A DNA stretch of 41,129 bases from an uncultured Gammaproteobacteria bacterium (GTDB lineage: Bacteria > Pseudomonadota > Gammaproteobacteria > Poriferisulfidales > GCA-002705445). The translations under genes were made by a program, and so were the position numbers. The stretch is from the NCBI GenBank assembly GCA_913050095.1, contig CAJXAV010000008.1:1-41129 (forward strand), read 5' to 3'. Under the pieces are notes generated by a model. The model was not told where the DNA came from. It saw only the letters and a program-made list of their open reading frames with translations, and did not search any database. Each line of letters begins with the position of its first letter. The stretch's first letter is position 1. Shown in pieces: positions 27,006-36,393 of the stretch.

Positions 27006-27644
27006 ATGGAAAAATTTAAAGAAGTTAGTACAGTTGCAGCATATATTGATAGAAAAAATATCGATACGGATGCTATTATACCCAAGCAATATTTGAAAGC
27101 TGTTACAAGAGATGGCTTTGGAGACAATTTATTTGATGATTGGAGATATTTAGAGCCTGGTAATCTTGGAGATAATCATAGTTTAAGAAAAAAAAATCCT
27201 GAATTTTTCTTAAATAATTCAAAATTTAAAGGTGCAAAAATATTAGTTGCAGGAGATAATTTTGGTTGTGGCTCCTCTAGAGAACATGCAGTGTGGGCGT
27301 TAATGGATTTTGGTTTCAGAGTGGTAATATCTTCAAGCTTTGCAGATATTTTTTATAATAATTGTTTTAAAAACGGATTGTTACCGATAAAGCTTGAACA
27401 AGAAAATTATATTAAGATCATAGGAGATATAAAAAATAAAAATAATATATTAACTATAAATTTAAATAACCAAACTATTTCATCAAAGGATATTTTTATT
27501 AAATTTGATATTGATGATCGAAGAAAAGAGGTTTTAGTAAATGGGATAGATGATATTTCAGAGACCTTAAAATTAAAAAATAAAATTATAGAATACGAAA
27601 ACAAACAGTCAAATAAGACGCCTTGGGTTTTTAATGAAAAATAA
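27006..27644 (+). CDS. leuD: 3-isopropylmalate dehydratase small subunit
   Basis: The swivel-domain partner of LeuC. The 212 residues include NIDTDAIIPKQYLK near the N-terminus and the substrate-recognition loop GDNFGCGSSREHAVWAL near residues 80-96. It begins five bases after leuC and its last 11 bases (ATGAAAAATAA) overlap the start of leuB, with the C-terminus reading NEK. Confidence 0.97.
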   Translation: MEKFKEVSTVAAYIDRKNIDTDAIIPKQYLKAVTRDGFGDNLFDDWRYLEPGNLGDNHSLRKKNPEFFLNNSKFKGAKILVAGDNFGCGSSREHAVWALMDFGFRVVISSSFADIFYNNCFKNGLLPIKLEQENYIKIIGDIKNKNNILTINLNNQTISSKDIFIKFDIDDRRKEVLVNGIDDISETLKLKNKIIEYENKQSNKTPWVFNEK

Positions 27645-28713
27645 AATGAATATATTAGTTTTGCCTGGTGATGGTGTTGGTCCAGAAGTCACAGAAGAAG
27701 CTATTAAAGTTATTAAAGCAGTTTCTGAAATTTATAGTTTGAATGTGCAAATTGAAAAAGCACTATTTGGAGGAGCTGCCGTAGATAAATTTGGCAATCC
27801 CTTTCCAGAAGAAACTAAAAATAAAATAAGAGATTCTGATGCAATTTTATTAGGTGCTGTTGGTGGAAAAAAATATGATTCATTAGAAAAAGAAAATAAA
27901 CCTGAATCAGGTTTATTAGAGCTAAGAAAGAAATTAAATTTATTTATTAATATTCGTCCAATAATATCTTTTGCTGAATTATCTAATTCTTCACCAATAA
28001 AAAGTGAGTATATTTCAAATTTAGATATAGTAATAATTAGAGAATTAGTAGGTGGTTTATATTTTGGAGAGCCACGTGGTTATAAAAATAATATGACTGA
28101 GGCGTACAATACAATGAAGTACTCTGAGTCAGAAATTAATAGGATTTCAGATTACGCATTTAAGTTATCGGAAAAAAGGAGTGGTAAGTTATGCTCTGTT
28201 GATAAAGCAAATGTTCTAGAGGTATCCCAGCTTTGGAGATCTACAGTAAAAAAATTATCTGAAAATTATCCAAATGTAGATTTATCTCATATGTATGTAG
28301 ACAATGCAGCTATGCAGTTAGTTCAAAATCCAAAACAGTTTGATGTTGTTGTTACTGAAAATTTATTCGGAGATATATTATCAGATATAGCATCTGTTTT
28401 AACTGGATCTATTGGAATGTTACCGTCAGCCTCTTTAAACGAAAAAAATTTTGGGGTATATGAGCCAATTCATGGATCAGCACCAGATATAGCAGGGCAA
28501 AATATTGTTAATCCAATTGCAACAATTTTATCAGTAGCAATGATGTTCCAGCATACATTTGAAAGACCAGATATATATAATTGTATCTTAAATGCAGTAA
28601 AATTAGTTTTGAAAGATAAAAAATATACAAAAGATATTTCGATAGATGGACATTATATATCTACACAATCTATGGGTGACTGTATTTTAGAAAAATTAAG
28701 CGGTGAAAAATAA
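27634..28713 (+). CDS. leuB: 3-isopropylmalate dehydrogenase
   Basis: NAD-dependent oxidative decarboxylation of 3-isopropylmalate to 2-oxoisocaproate. The 359-residue length is typical. LPGDGVGPEVTEEA is at the N-terminus, GGLYFGEPRG is the substrate loop and YEPIHGSAPDIAGQ the NAD-binding segment. The ATG at 27634 overlaps leuD by 11 bases; an in-frame ATG at 27646 is an alternative and would abolish the overlap. The stop shares one base with the asd start (TAATG). Confidence 0.97.
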   Translation: MKNKMNILVLPGDGVGPEVTEEAIKVIKAVSEIYSLNVQIEKALFGGAAVDKFGNPFPEETKNKIRDSDAILLGAVGGKKYDSLEKENKPESGLLELRKKLNLFINIRPIISFAELSNSSPIKSEYISNLDIVIIRELVGGLYFGEPRGYKNNMTEAYNTMKYSESEINRISDYAFKLSEKRSGKLCSVDKANVLEVSQLWRSTVKKLSENYPNVDLSHMYVDNAAMQLVQNPKQFDVVVTENLFGDILSDIASVLTGSIGMLPSASLNEKNFGVYEPIHGSAPDIAGQNIVNPIATILSVAMMFQHTFERPDIYNCILNAVKLVLKDKKYTKDISIDGHYISTQSMGDCILEKLSGEK

Positions 28714-29735
28714 TGAGTAAAAAATATAATATTGCAGTAGTTGGTGCAACTGGTGCCGTTGGCCAAATGATGATTAAAATATTAATAGAAAGGAAATTTC
28801 CCATAGATAATTTATATTTGCTTGCGAGCAAAAAATCAAAAGGAAAAATTATTACTATTGAAGGAAATAAATATCAAATAGATTCACTAGAAGAATTTAA
28901 TTTTAAGGGAACAGATATCGCCCTTTTTTCTGCAGGGGGAGAAATATCTAAAAAATATGCATCTATTGCAACAAAAAATAATGCTGTAGTAATCGACAAT
29001 ACATCTTTTTTTAGATATGAAGATAACATTCCACTAATTGTGCCAGAAGTTAATAGTAACGAGATTTCAAAATATAAAGAAACAGGAATAATAGCTAATC
29101 CAAATTGCTCAACTATTCAAATGTTAGTTGCTATAAAACCAATACATGAAGTTTGTAAAATCAAAAGAATCAATGTTTGTACTTATCAAGCTGTTTCTGG
29201 TTCGGGTAATTCTGCGGTAGAAGAATTAAAAAAACAGGTGCAAGCATTTGTTAATAACGAGAAATTAGTAAGTGAAGTTTACCCAAAACAGATTGCTTTT
29301 AATGTGATCCCACAGATTGATAAATTTATGGATAACGGTTATACCAAAGAAGAAATGAAGATGGTTTGGGAGACTAAAAAAATTTTAGATAGTAATATAG
29401 AGGTTAATCCAACAACTGTAAGAGTACCAGTATTTTATGGTCACTCGGAAGCAGTTCATTTGGAATTAGAAGAAAATATTACTGCTAATGAAGTTAAAAA
29501 TATTTTAAGCAGCGAAAATAGTAATGTTGTTTTGGTTGATGAGCATAAAAATGGTGGTTATCCATGCGCTGCAAATGAATGCGAAAATAGCAATGATGTT
29601 TTTGTTGGAAGAGTCAGAGAGGATATTTCAATAAAAAATGGTATTAATATGTGGGTTGTAAGTAACAATATTAGAAAAGGCGCTGCTTATAATAGTATTC
29701 AAATTGCAGAATTATTAATTAAAGATTATTTGTAA
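28713..29735 (+). CDS. asd: Aspartate-semialdehyde dehydrogenase
   Basis: Reduces aspartyl phosphate to aspartate semialdehyde for lysine/diaminopimelate, threonine and methionine synthesis. In its 340 residues GATGAVGQ (11-18) is the NADP loop, the nucleophile is Cys132 in NPNCSTIQ, and VPVFYGHSEAVHLE is the catalytic histidine region. It has the same place after leuB as in Pseudomonas. The fimV gene that follows asd there is missing, and truA comes 8 bases later. Confidence 0.97.
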   Translation: MSKKYNIAVVGATGAVGQMMIKILIERKFPIDNLYLLASKKSKGKIITIEGNKYQIDSLEEFNFKGTDIALFSAGGEISKKYASIATKNNAVVIDNTSFFRYEDNIPLIVPEVNSNEISKYKETGIIANPNCSTIQMLVAIKPIHEVCKIKRINVCTYQAVSGSGNSAVEELKKQVQAFVNNEKLVSEVYPKQIAFNVIPQIDKFMDNGYTKEEMKMVWETKKILDSNIEVNPTTVRVPVFYGHSEAVHLELEENITANEVKNILSSENSNVVLVDEHKNGGYPCAANECENSNDVFVGRVREDISIKNGINMWVVSNNIRKGAAYNSIQIAELLIKDYL

Positions 29736-29743
29736 TATATTTT

Positions 29744-30526
29744 ATGAGAATCTTACTATCTATCGAATATGATGGAAAAAATTATTACGGTTGGCAGGAG
29801 CAAAAAAACCCTAATACCATTCAAGGTAAAATACAAAAAGCAATATTTGAATTCACACAAGAAGAAGTGAAATTACATGTAGGCGGAAGAACTGATTCTG
29901 GTGTTCACGCAACAGGACAAATTGCGCACTTTGATACAAATATAAAACGATCAGAAATAAATTGGCTTCTTGGGTTAAATTCGCTTTTACCAAACGATAT
30001 AAGAATAAATTATATAAAATTTATGGATGATAATTTTCATGCAAGATTTTCTGCATTAAGTAGATCATACAGATACATTATATATAATAACAAAGTTAAG
30101 CCTTGTTTAAATAGGAATAAAGTTTGCTGGTATTTTTTAAATGTATTAGATGAAATTAAAATGCAAGAAGCTGCGAAAACTATTATGGGTACAAAAGATT
30201 TTTCATGTTTTAGATCTGCTCATTGTCAATCAAAATCACCGATTAGAAAGATAAATGATATAATTGTAAAAAGAGAAAATGACTTTATGTATATAGATAT
30301 TAACGCAAATTCTTTTTTATATAATATGGTAAGAAATCTAGTTGGCTCATTAGTTCTAGTAGGTTCAGGAGAAAAAGATATAAATTGGATAGAAAATTTG
30401 ATTATTTCTAAAGACAGAAAAAATGCTGGGAAGCAGTTTCCCGCAAATGGTTTATATTTGGTTAATATAGAATATGATTTAAAGTATAATTTAGAAAAAA
30501 ATATAAATTATCCAAAATACAGTTAA
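29744..30526 (+). CDS. truA: tRNA pseudouridine(38-40) synthase TruA
   Basis: Makes pseudouridine at positions 38-40 of the anticodon arm. The 260-residue length is normal. The catalytic aspartate is Asp51 in GGRTDSGVHATGQ (47-59). Also present are the family motifs FHARFSALSRSYRY and YNMVRNLVGSLV near the C-terminus. It sits between asd and trpF as in many gammaproteobacteria, with nine bases before trpF. Confidence 0.96.
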   Translation: MRILLSIEYDGKNYYGWQEQKNPNTIQGKIQKAIFEFTQEEVKLHVGGRTDSGVHATGQIAHFDTNIKRSEINWLLGLNSLLPNDIRINYIKFMDDNFHARFSALSRSYRYIIYNNKVKPCLNRNKVCWYFLNVLDEIKMQEAAKTIMGTKDFSCFRSAHCQSKSPIRKINDIIVKRENDFMYIDINANSFLYNMVRNLVGSLVLVGSGEKDINWIENLIISKDRKNAGKQFPANGLYLVNIEYDLKYNLEKNINYPKYS

Positions 30527-30535
30527 ATTACGATT

Positions 30536-31156
30536 GTGAAAAAAGTAAAAGTAAAAATTTGTGGGATTAAAGACGTTACCACTGCATTGGAAGCAGAAAA
30601 AAGTGGCGTGGACTATATTGGTTTAGTATTTTGCGAAAAAAGTAAAAGATGCATTACTATAGAAAAAGCCAAAGAAATTATTTCATCTTTAAGTAAAAAA
30701 ACATTAATTGTAGCTTTGTTTTCAAATGACGATGAAAAATATGTTTCCTCTATAATAAATAGTTTAGATATAGATATTGTCCAATTCCATGGTAATGAAT
30801 TAGATTCTTATTGTATTAAATACAATTTGCCATATTTTAAAGGAATATCAGAACGAAATAATGATTTTAGTTCTTTAGATGAAATATATCCAAACTCAAG
30901 CGCTTTTATTGTTGATAGTCATGACGGTGACGGAATCGGAGGAACTGGTAAGACATTTAATTGGTCAAAAAATCATTTCAACACAAAAAAACCTATTATA
31001 ATTGCCGGAGGGCTTAATTGTGATAATGTAGAGGATGCAATTAAAGTATTTTTACCATATGGTGTTGATGTAAGCAGCGGAGTAGAATCTTGTGATGGGG
31101 TAAAGGATTTAAAATTAATAAAAGAATTTATACAAAAAGTAAAAAATGAAAAATAG
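30536..31156 (+). CDS. trpF: Phosphoribosylanthranilate isomerase
   Basis: A TIM-barrel enzyme for the Amadori rearrangement in tryptophan synthesis. The 206 residues have the general base Cys9 in KICGIKD and the acid in [19 protein letters not shown]. The end, [16 protein letters not shown] and GVDVSSGVE, is the phosphate site. It uses a GTG start. The last 11 bases (ATGAAAAATAG) overlap trpB, with the C-terminus reading NEK as in argD and leuD. Confidence 0.95.
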   Translation: MKKVKVKICGIKDVTTALEAEKSGVDYIGLVFCEKSKRCITIEKAKEIISSLSKKTLIVALFSNDDEKYVSSIINSLDIDIVQFHGNELDSYCIKYNLPYFKGISERNNDFSSLDEIYPNSSAFIVDSHDGDGIGGTGKTFNWSKNHFNTKKPIIIAGGLNCDNVEDAIKVFLPYGVDVSSGVESCDGVKDLKLIKEFIQKVKNEK

Positions 31157-32378
31157 TCAAAATAAAAATTTAAACGATTTCAATCTTTCAAGCTATGGCT
31201 ACCCTGATAAGAATGGCCATTACGGAATATTTGGCGGAACTTTTGTTGCAGAAACTCTTATTGAGCCTTTAACTGATTTAAGAAAAACATACCATCTTTT
31301 AAAGAAAGATCCAGAATTTCTAAAAGAGCTTTATGACGAATATGAAAATTATGTAGGAAGGCCAACACCATTATATTTTGCTGAGAGATTAACAAAAAAA
31401 ATTAATGGAGCAAATATATTTTTAAAAAGGGAAGATCTATGCCACACAGGTGCGCATAAAATTAATAATACTATTGGTCAAGCAATATTGGCTAAGAAAA
31501 TGGGCAAAACAAGAATCATTGCGGAAACTGGAGCAGGACAACATGGTGTTGCTTCGGCAACTGTTGCTGCAAGATTGGGAATGGAGTGTGTTGTTTTCAT
31601 GGGCGAACAAGATATATACCGCCAGTCACAAAATGTTTATAGAATGAAATTACTTGGTGCAGAAGTTGTACCAGTTACATCCGGCTCAAAAACACTCAAG
31701 GATGCCTTAAATGAAGCTTTAAGAGATTGGGTTACAAATGTAGATAATACCTTCTATATAATTGGCACTGTTGCGGGACCATCTCCTTATCCTGAATTGG
31801 TAAGAGATTTCCAAGCTATTATAGGTCGAGAAGTAATAGATCAAATGAATGATATTGATAAAAAAGTAGATGCTTTGGTAGCCTGTGTTGGTGGCGGATC
31901 AAATGCTATAGGTCTTTTTTATCCGTTTATAGATGGTGAGTCAAAAATGTATGGTGTTGAAGCTGCTGGTGATGGATTAGAAACAGAAAAACATTCTGCG
32001 CCATTAAATAAAGGAAAAGTTGGTGTTTTACATGGTAACAGAACATATTTATTAGAAGACGAAAATGGGCAGATAATAGAAACCCATAGTATTTCTGCAG
32101 GCCTGGATTATCCGGGCGTTGGTCCAGAACATGCTTTGTTAAAAGATTTGGGAAGAGTGCAATATAAGTCTGCTACAGACGAAGAAGCGCTAGAAGCTTT
32201 CCATGAAATATCAAAAGTTGAAGGAATTATTCCAGCTTTAGAAACAAGCCATGCTGTAGCCTATGCAATTAAATTAGCAAAATTAATGAAAAAAGGTGAG
32301 AACATTGTTATAAACCTATCTGGTAGAGGAGATAAAGATTTAAATACTGTGGCAAAGATAGAAGGTATAGAGATTTGA
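31146..32378 (+). CDS. trpB: Tryptophan synthase beta chain
   Basis: Condenses indole and serine, with PLP on Lys105 in HTGAHKINN. The 410 residues include [26 protein letters not shown] and the phosphate loop GGGSNAIG. The N-terminus carries a short asparagine/lysine-rich tail before the conserved [11 protein letters not shown]. It forms the alpha2-beta2 complex with the next gene; the stop overlaps the trpA start as TTGA. Confidence 0.97.
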   Translation: MKNSQNKNLNDFNLSSYGYPDKNGHYGIFGGTFVAETLIEPLTDLRKTYHLLKKDPEFLKELYDEYENYVGRPTPLYFAERLTKKINGANIFLKREDLCHTGAHKINNTIGQAILAKKMGKTRIIAETGAGQHGVASATVAARLGMECVVFMGEQDIYRQSQNVYRMKLLGAEVVPVTSGSKTLKDALNEALRDWVTNVDNTFYIIGTVAGPSPYPELVRDFQAIIGREVIDQMNDIDKKVDALVACVGGGSNAIGLFYPFIDGESKMYGVEAAGDGLETEKHSAPLNKGKVGVLHGNRTYLLEDENGQIIETHSISAGLDYPGVGPEHALLKDLGRVQYKSATDEEALEAFHEISKVEGIIPALETSHAVAYAIKLAKLMKKGENIVINLSGRGDKDLNTVAKIEGIEI

Positions 32379-33202
32379 GTAGAATTAGCAAAAAATTTGA
32401 AAATTTAAGAAGTGAAAGTAAAACCGTTTTAATATCATATATTACGGCTGGAGACCCATCTATCTCAGATAGTCTCAGTATTATGAATACGCTTGTTGAC
32501 TCTGGTACTGATATTATTGAGCTTGGCGTTCCGTTCTCAGACCCTATGGCAGATGGCCCAACAATTCAAAAAGCTTGCGAAAGAGCATTGAAGAATAATG
32601 TATCATGCTCAGATATTTTTAATCTAGTAAAAAATTTTAGAATAAAAGATGATAAAACTCCTGTTGTATTAATGGGTTATTTGAATCCAATAGAGCGCAT
32701 GGGCTATGATTTGTTTGCTAAATCAGCGAGTAAAGCAGGTGTTGATGCAGTATTAGTTGTAGATTTGCCTCATGAAGAGGCTGAAGAAGTAGTAGCTGTT
32801 TTTAAAAGTTATAATTTAGAAAGTATCTTTTTAGTTGCCCCAAATACAAAAGTAGACAGAATCAAAAAAATTTCTAAATATGCCTCTGGATTTTTGTATT
32901 ACGTATCCTTAAAAGGAGTAACTGGAGCTGCTAGTCTGGATATTGAAAAAACATCGAAACAATTAAAGATAATTAAAAAAGAAATTAATTTACCGCTTGC
33001 AGTTGGTTTTGGAATAAAAGATGCAGATACTGCAAAAACTCTATCGAAGGACGCAGATGGCATAGTTATTGGAAGCGCAATTGTGAATATTATTGAGAGA
33101 GAGCAAAATAATAAAATCAAAGTAAATAATGATATAATTAATCTTATGAGACCAATACGTTTAAAACTTGATGATGAATTAACTGCTGGAAATAGGTCAT
33201 GA
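32375..33202 (+). CDS. trpA: Tryptophan synthase alpha chain
   Basis: Splits indoleglycerol phosphate to indole and G3P and channels indole to TrpB. The catalytic Glu49 ([10 protein letters not shown]) and Asp60 (MADGPT) occupy the same positions as in the Salmonella enzyme. The 275-residue length is normal. The TTG start overlaps the trpB stop and the TGA overlaps accD as ATGA, so all three are translationally coupled. Confidence 0.96.
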   Translation: MSRISKKFENLRSESKTVLISYITAGDPSISDSLSIMNTLVDSGTDIIELGVPFSDPMADGPTIQKACERALKNNVSCSDIFNLVKNFRIKDDKTPVVLMGYLNPIERMGYDLFAKSASKAGVDAVLVVDLPHEEAEEVVAVFKSYNLESIFLVAPNTKVDRIKKISKYASGFLYYVSLKGVTGAASLDIEKTSKQLKIIKKEINLPLAVGFGIKDADTAKTLSKDADGIVIGSAIVNIIEREQNNKIKVNNDIINLMRPIRLKLDDELTAGNRS

Positions 33203-34083
33203 GTTGGTTTGAAAAACTCATGCCCTCTAGAATAAGAATAGATTCTAGCAAAGATAAGAAAGTAATTCCTGAAGGAGTTTGGGAAAAATGCTTGAGCTGC
33301 CAAACTGTTTTATATAGAGAGGATATAGTATCAAATCAATATGTTTGCACTAATTGTGGTTACCACATGAGAATTAAAGCACGCGAAAGGCTAGATATAT
33401 TTTTAGACCCTGATGAAAAAAAGGAATTATTTTCAAAACTATCATCAAAAGATTTTTTAAAATTTAAAGATAGTAAAAAATATAAAGATAGAATAAGTGC
33501 TGCACAAAAATCTACAAACGAGAAAGATGCTTTGTTAGTAATGGAAGGAAAAATTAACGGAATTAAAGTTATAGTTGCCGCATTTGAGTTTTCGTTTATG
33601 GGTGGATCTATGGGCTCCGTAGTCGGCGAAAAATTTACAAGAGCAGCTAAAGAGTCAATTGCAAAAAATATACCTTTCATTTGTTTCTCTGCAAGTGGTG
33701 GCGCAAGAATGCAAGAATCACTGGTGTCATTATTTCAAATGTCTAAAACATCAAGTGTAATAGCTGATATGAAAAAAAAGTCAGTTCCTTTTTTATCGGT
33801 TTTAACAGATCCTACAATGGGTGGTGTTTCAGCAAGCTTAGCAATGTTAGGAGATATAAATATAGCTGAACCAAATGCACTAATAGGTTTTGCCGGACCA
33901 CGAGTAATTGAGCAAACAGTTCGTGAAACTTTGCCAGATGGTTTTCAAAGAAGTGAATTTTTATTAGAGCATGGCGCCATAGATATGATTATTGATAGAA
34001 GAAATATGAAATTAGAGATAACAAATCTAATTAAGACGTTAATAAATAACCCTGTAAATAAATCAGGATCAATTGAAAATTAA
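33199..34083 (+). CDS. accD: Acetyl-CoA carboxylase carboxyltransferase beta subunit
   Basis: With AccA transfers CO2 from biotin to acetyl-CoA, the first step of fatty-acid synthesis. The 294 residues contain a zinc ribbon with Cys31, Cys34, Cys50 and Cys53, then the crotonase-like core ([48 protein letters not shown]). The ATG overlaps the trpA stop by four bases. Confidence 0.97.
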   Translation: MSWFEKLMPSRIRIDSSKDKKVIPEGVWEKCLSCQTVLYREDIVSNQYVCTNCGYHMRIKARERLDIFLDPDEKKELFSKLSSKDFLKFKDSKKYKDRISAAQKSTNEKDALLVMEGKINGIKVIVAAFEFSFMGGSMGSVVGEKFTRAAKESIAKNIPFICFSASGGARMQESLVSLFQMSKTSSVIADMKKKSVPFLSVLTDPTMGGVSASLAMLGDINIAEPNALIGFAGPRVIEQTVRETLPDGFQRSEFLLEHGAIDMIIDRRNMKLEITNLIKTLINNPVNKSGSIEN

Positions 34084-34097
34084 ATTAAGAAAAAGAA

Positions 34098-35375
34098 TTG
34101 AAGAATTTTACATTAGATCAGTGGATTGAGTGGCAGTGTAATTTACATCCAACTAATATGGATTTTAATCTTAGCAGAATGAAAAAAGTTGCTGAGCAAT
34201 TAAATATTTTTCCTATTAAACCAAAAGTTTTTACAGTTGCTGGAACAAATGGAAAAGGTTCAACAGTAGCAATATTAGAGTCAATTCTTGTAGAAAGTGG
34301 CTACAATGTTGGTTCATATACATCTCCACATTTATTAGATTTTAATGAACGAATTAAAATAAATAAAATAAATTCCTCTACTAAAGAAATTTGTAAAGCA
34401 TTTGAAAAGATAGAAAAAATTCGCAAAGATATAACTTTAACATTTTTTGAATTTAGCACTCTTGCAGCATTTATAATATTTTCTGAAAAAGATCTTGATG
34501 TTCTTGTGCTAGAAGTTGGTCTTGGAGGTAGATTAGATGCGGTAAATATTATAGAACCAGATGTATCAATAATTACAAATATAGGCTTTGATCATACCGC
34601 AATTCTTGGGAATAATTTAGAGGAAATAGCATATGAAAAATCAGGAATAATGAGAAATAATAAGCCAACAATTTTAGGTTATAAAGACATTCAAGAGTCT
34701 GTCAAAAAATATTCAAAAGATATAGGATCACATTTAAATATATTGGGTAATAATTTTTCATTCGACATAATATCTGACAAAAAATGGTTATTTACAAACA
34801 ATAATGGATTAGAAATTGAATTTGATTACCCAGGAATTAAGGGAGAAAAGCAAATTTTCAATGCCGCTGCGGCTATACAAGCAATTTATATTTCAAAAGA
34901 TATATTATTTAATGAAAAAAAAATAAATATTGGGTTAAAAAAATCACAAATATTTGGAAGATTCCAAATATTTAAAAACTCACCAAATATTATATTAGAT
35001 ATAGCTCATAACGAGCAAAGTATAATGACACTGAAAAATAACCTTCAAAGGTACTACCCAGAAAAAAAATATCATGCAGTATTTAGTGTTCTAAAAGACA
35101 AAGACGTTGATAAAATACTAAATCCATTAAAAAATATTTTTGAAAGCTGGCATATTTCGGAAAGTATGAATGATAGAGCTCTACCAGTTAACCATTTAAA
35201 AGAAAATAATTTTTTCATTGAAGAAAAGATAATGGATTATGATAGTATAGATAATGCATATAATAGTGCTGTTAAAATAGCTAAAAAAGAAGGCGGTATT
35301 ATAGTTGTTTTTGGTTCCAGCTATACAATTGCGCCAATATTAAAAAAATATTTAAACAAAAATAAACAAATATGA
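34098..35375 (+). CDS. folC: Bifunctional dihydrofolate synthase/folylpolyglutamate synthase
   Basis: Adds glutamate to dihydropteroate and to tetrahydrofolates. The 425 residues have the Mur-ligase P-loop GTNGKGST (49-56), SYTSPHLLDFNERI, the VLEVGLGGRLDAVN core and NIGFDHTAILG. The TTG start at 34098 aligns with other FolC N-termini (FTLDQWIEW). The end overlaps dedD as ATGA. It has the usual place between accD and dedD. Confidence 0.96.
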   Translation: MKNFTLDQWIEWQCNLHPTNMDFNLSRMKKVAEQLNIFPIKPKVFTVAGTNGKGSTVAILESILVESGYNVGSYTSPHLLDFNERIKINKINSSTKEICKAFEKIEKIRKDITLTFFEFSTLAAFIIFSEKDLDVLVLEVGLGGRLDAVNIIEPDVSIITNIGFDHTAILGNNLEEIAYEKSGIMRNNKPTILGYKDIQESVKKYSKDIGSHLNILGNNFSFDIISDKKWLFTNNNGLEIEFDYPGIKGEKQIFNAAAAIQAIYISKDILFNEKKINIGLKKSQIFGRFQIFKNSPNIILDIAHNEQSIMTLKNNLQRYYPEKKYHAVFSVLKDKDVDKILNPLKNIFESWHISESMNDRALPVNHLKENNFFIEEKIMDYDSIDNAYNSAVKIAKKEGGIIVVFGSSYTIAPILKKYLNKNKQI

Positions 35376-35878
35376 ACGAAAATCAAAAAAATAGAATTTT
35401 AGGTGTCTTTATCCTAATTACTTTAGCTGTAATAATAACTCCAATTTTTTTTAATGGTTCAGGAAAATCTGAATTAAAATACACTAATATAGAAACTAAA
35501 AATGATATTGAATTTAAATATACTGATAAAATAAAAAATATAGAAGAAGAAAATTTACTTACAAAAAAAAATTCAGAAATAATAATTTCAAGCAAACAAG
35601 TAAAAGATTTAAAAGAATTAAACAATAATGACAAAAAAACAAGTTGGGTTATAAGGGCTGGTTCATTTGTAGAAAAACAAAATGCTCTTAAATTAATTAA
35701 AAAGTTAGAATATATTAAAGAAAAATCTTTTTTATTAAAAATTAATAAACAAAATAAATCTTTTTACACCGTGAACATTGGTCCATTTTTTTCATCTTCA
35801 GAAACAAAAAAAATATTTTTAGATATCATTAATAAAGAAGAATTTAAAAATTCATTTATTATCGAATCAAATTATTGA
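35372..35878 (+). CDS. dedD: DedD-like SPOR-domain cell-division protein
   Basis: A bitopic inner-membrane protein whose SPOR domain binds denuded glycan at the septum. The 168 residues comprise a short cytoplasmic start, one transmembrane helix (about 9-27), a lysine/glutamate-rich linker and a SPOR domain (about 90-165; WVIRAGSFVEKQNALKLIKKL, then YTVNIGPF). The sequence is diverged, but topology and the folC-dedD-cvpA order support the name. Confidence 0.87.
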   Translation: MNENQKNRILGVFILITLAVIITPIFFNGSGKSELKYTNIETKNDIEFKYTDKIKNIEEENLLTKKNSEIIISSKQVKDLKELNNNDKKTSWVIRAGSFVEKQNALKLIKKLEYIKEKSFLLKINKQNKSFYTVNIGPFFSSSETKKIFLDIINKEEFKNSFIIESNY

Positions 35879-35901
35879 AAAATTTTTTTTATGGAATATA
35901 T

Positions 35902-36393
35902 ATGCTGGATTTTATTATCTTAATTTTTTTGTTATTTTTTGCTATTCTTGGATTTTTTAGAGGCTTTAAAAAAGAATTAAAATCTTTTATTAATAATTTC
36001 TTATTATTGTTCTTAAGTTACGGGTACGCTATTTTTTTTGGTAAATTTTTAATTGAATTAATAAATTTAAATTCCGGTAATTTTCATCCTAATATTATTT
36101 TATTCATCGGCATTTTCTCAATATATGTTATTACAACTTTTACTTTATATGTCATTTTTAATATTTTTTTAAATCATAGTAGTTCTATTGGTATAAATGT
36201 AATTAATAGGTTATTTGCTTTTATATTTGGCTTGATTAATGGTTTTATTATTTTTGGAGTTTTCCTATTTATAATGACATTTTATAATAATCTAGATTAT
36301 ATATATGACTTTGATAATAATTCATTCTTTCTAGATTATTTTTTTAAATTTGGTGTACAATTACAGAATGTGTGGAATCATTGGTATAGTTGA
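35902..36393 (+). CDS. cvpA: CvpA-family membrane protein
   Basis: An integral membrane protein with four hydrophobic helices; it is needed for colicin V production in E. coli and linked to purine synthesis by its position before purF. From the ATG at 35902 the N-terminus MLDFIILIFLLFF followed by GFFRGFKKEL matches the family. The frame also has a TTG at 35875 that overlaps the dedD stop as TTGA and would add nine residues; I prefer the ATG on alignment grounds. The 3' end overlaps purF by 26 bases. Confidence 0.88.
   Translation: MLDFIILIFLLFFAILGFFRGFKKELKSFINNFLLLFLSYGYAIFFGKFLIELINLNSGNFHPNIILFIGIFSIYVITTFTLYVIFNIFLNHSSSIGINVINRLFAFIFGLINGFIIFGVFLFIMTFYNNLDYIYDFDNNSFFLDYFFKFGVQLQNVWNHWYS

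Noticed and set aside
26571-27089. 172-codon open frame antisense to the leuC end and leuD start
   Set aside because: It lies opposite two strongly conserved genes; its Ala/Ser/Phe-rich translation is what reversed AT-rich coding sequence gives, and it matches no family I know.
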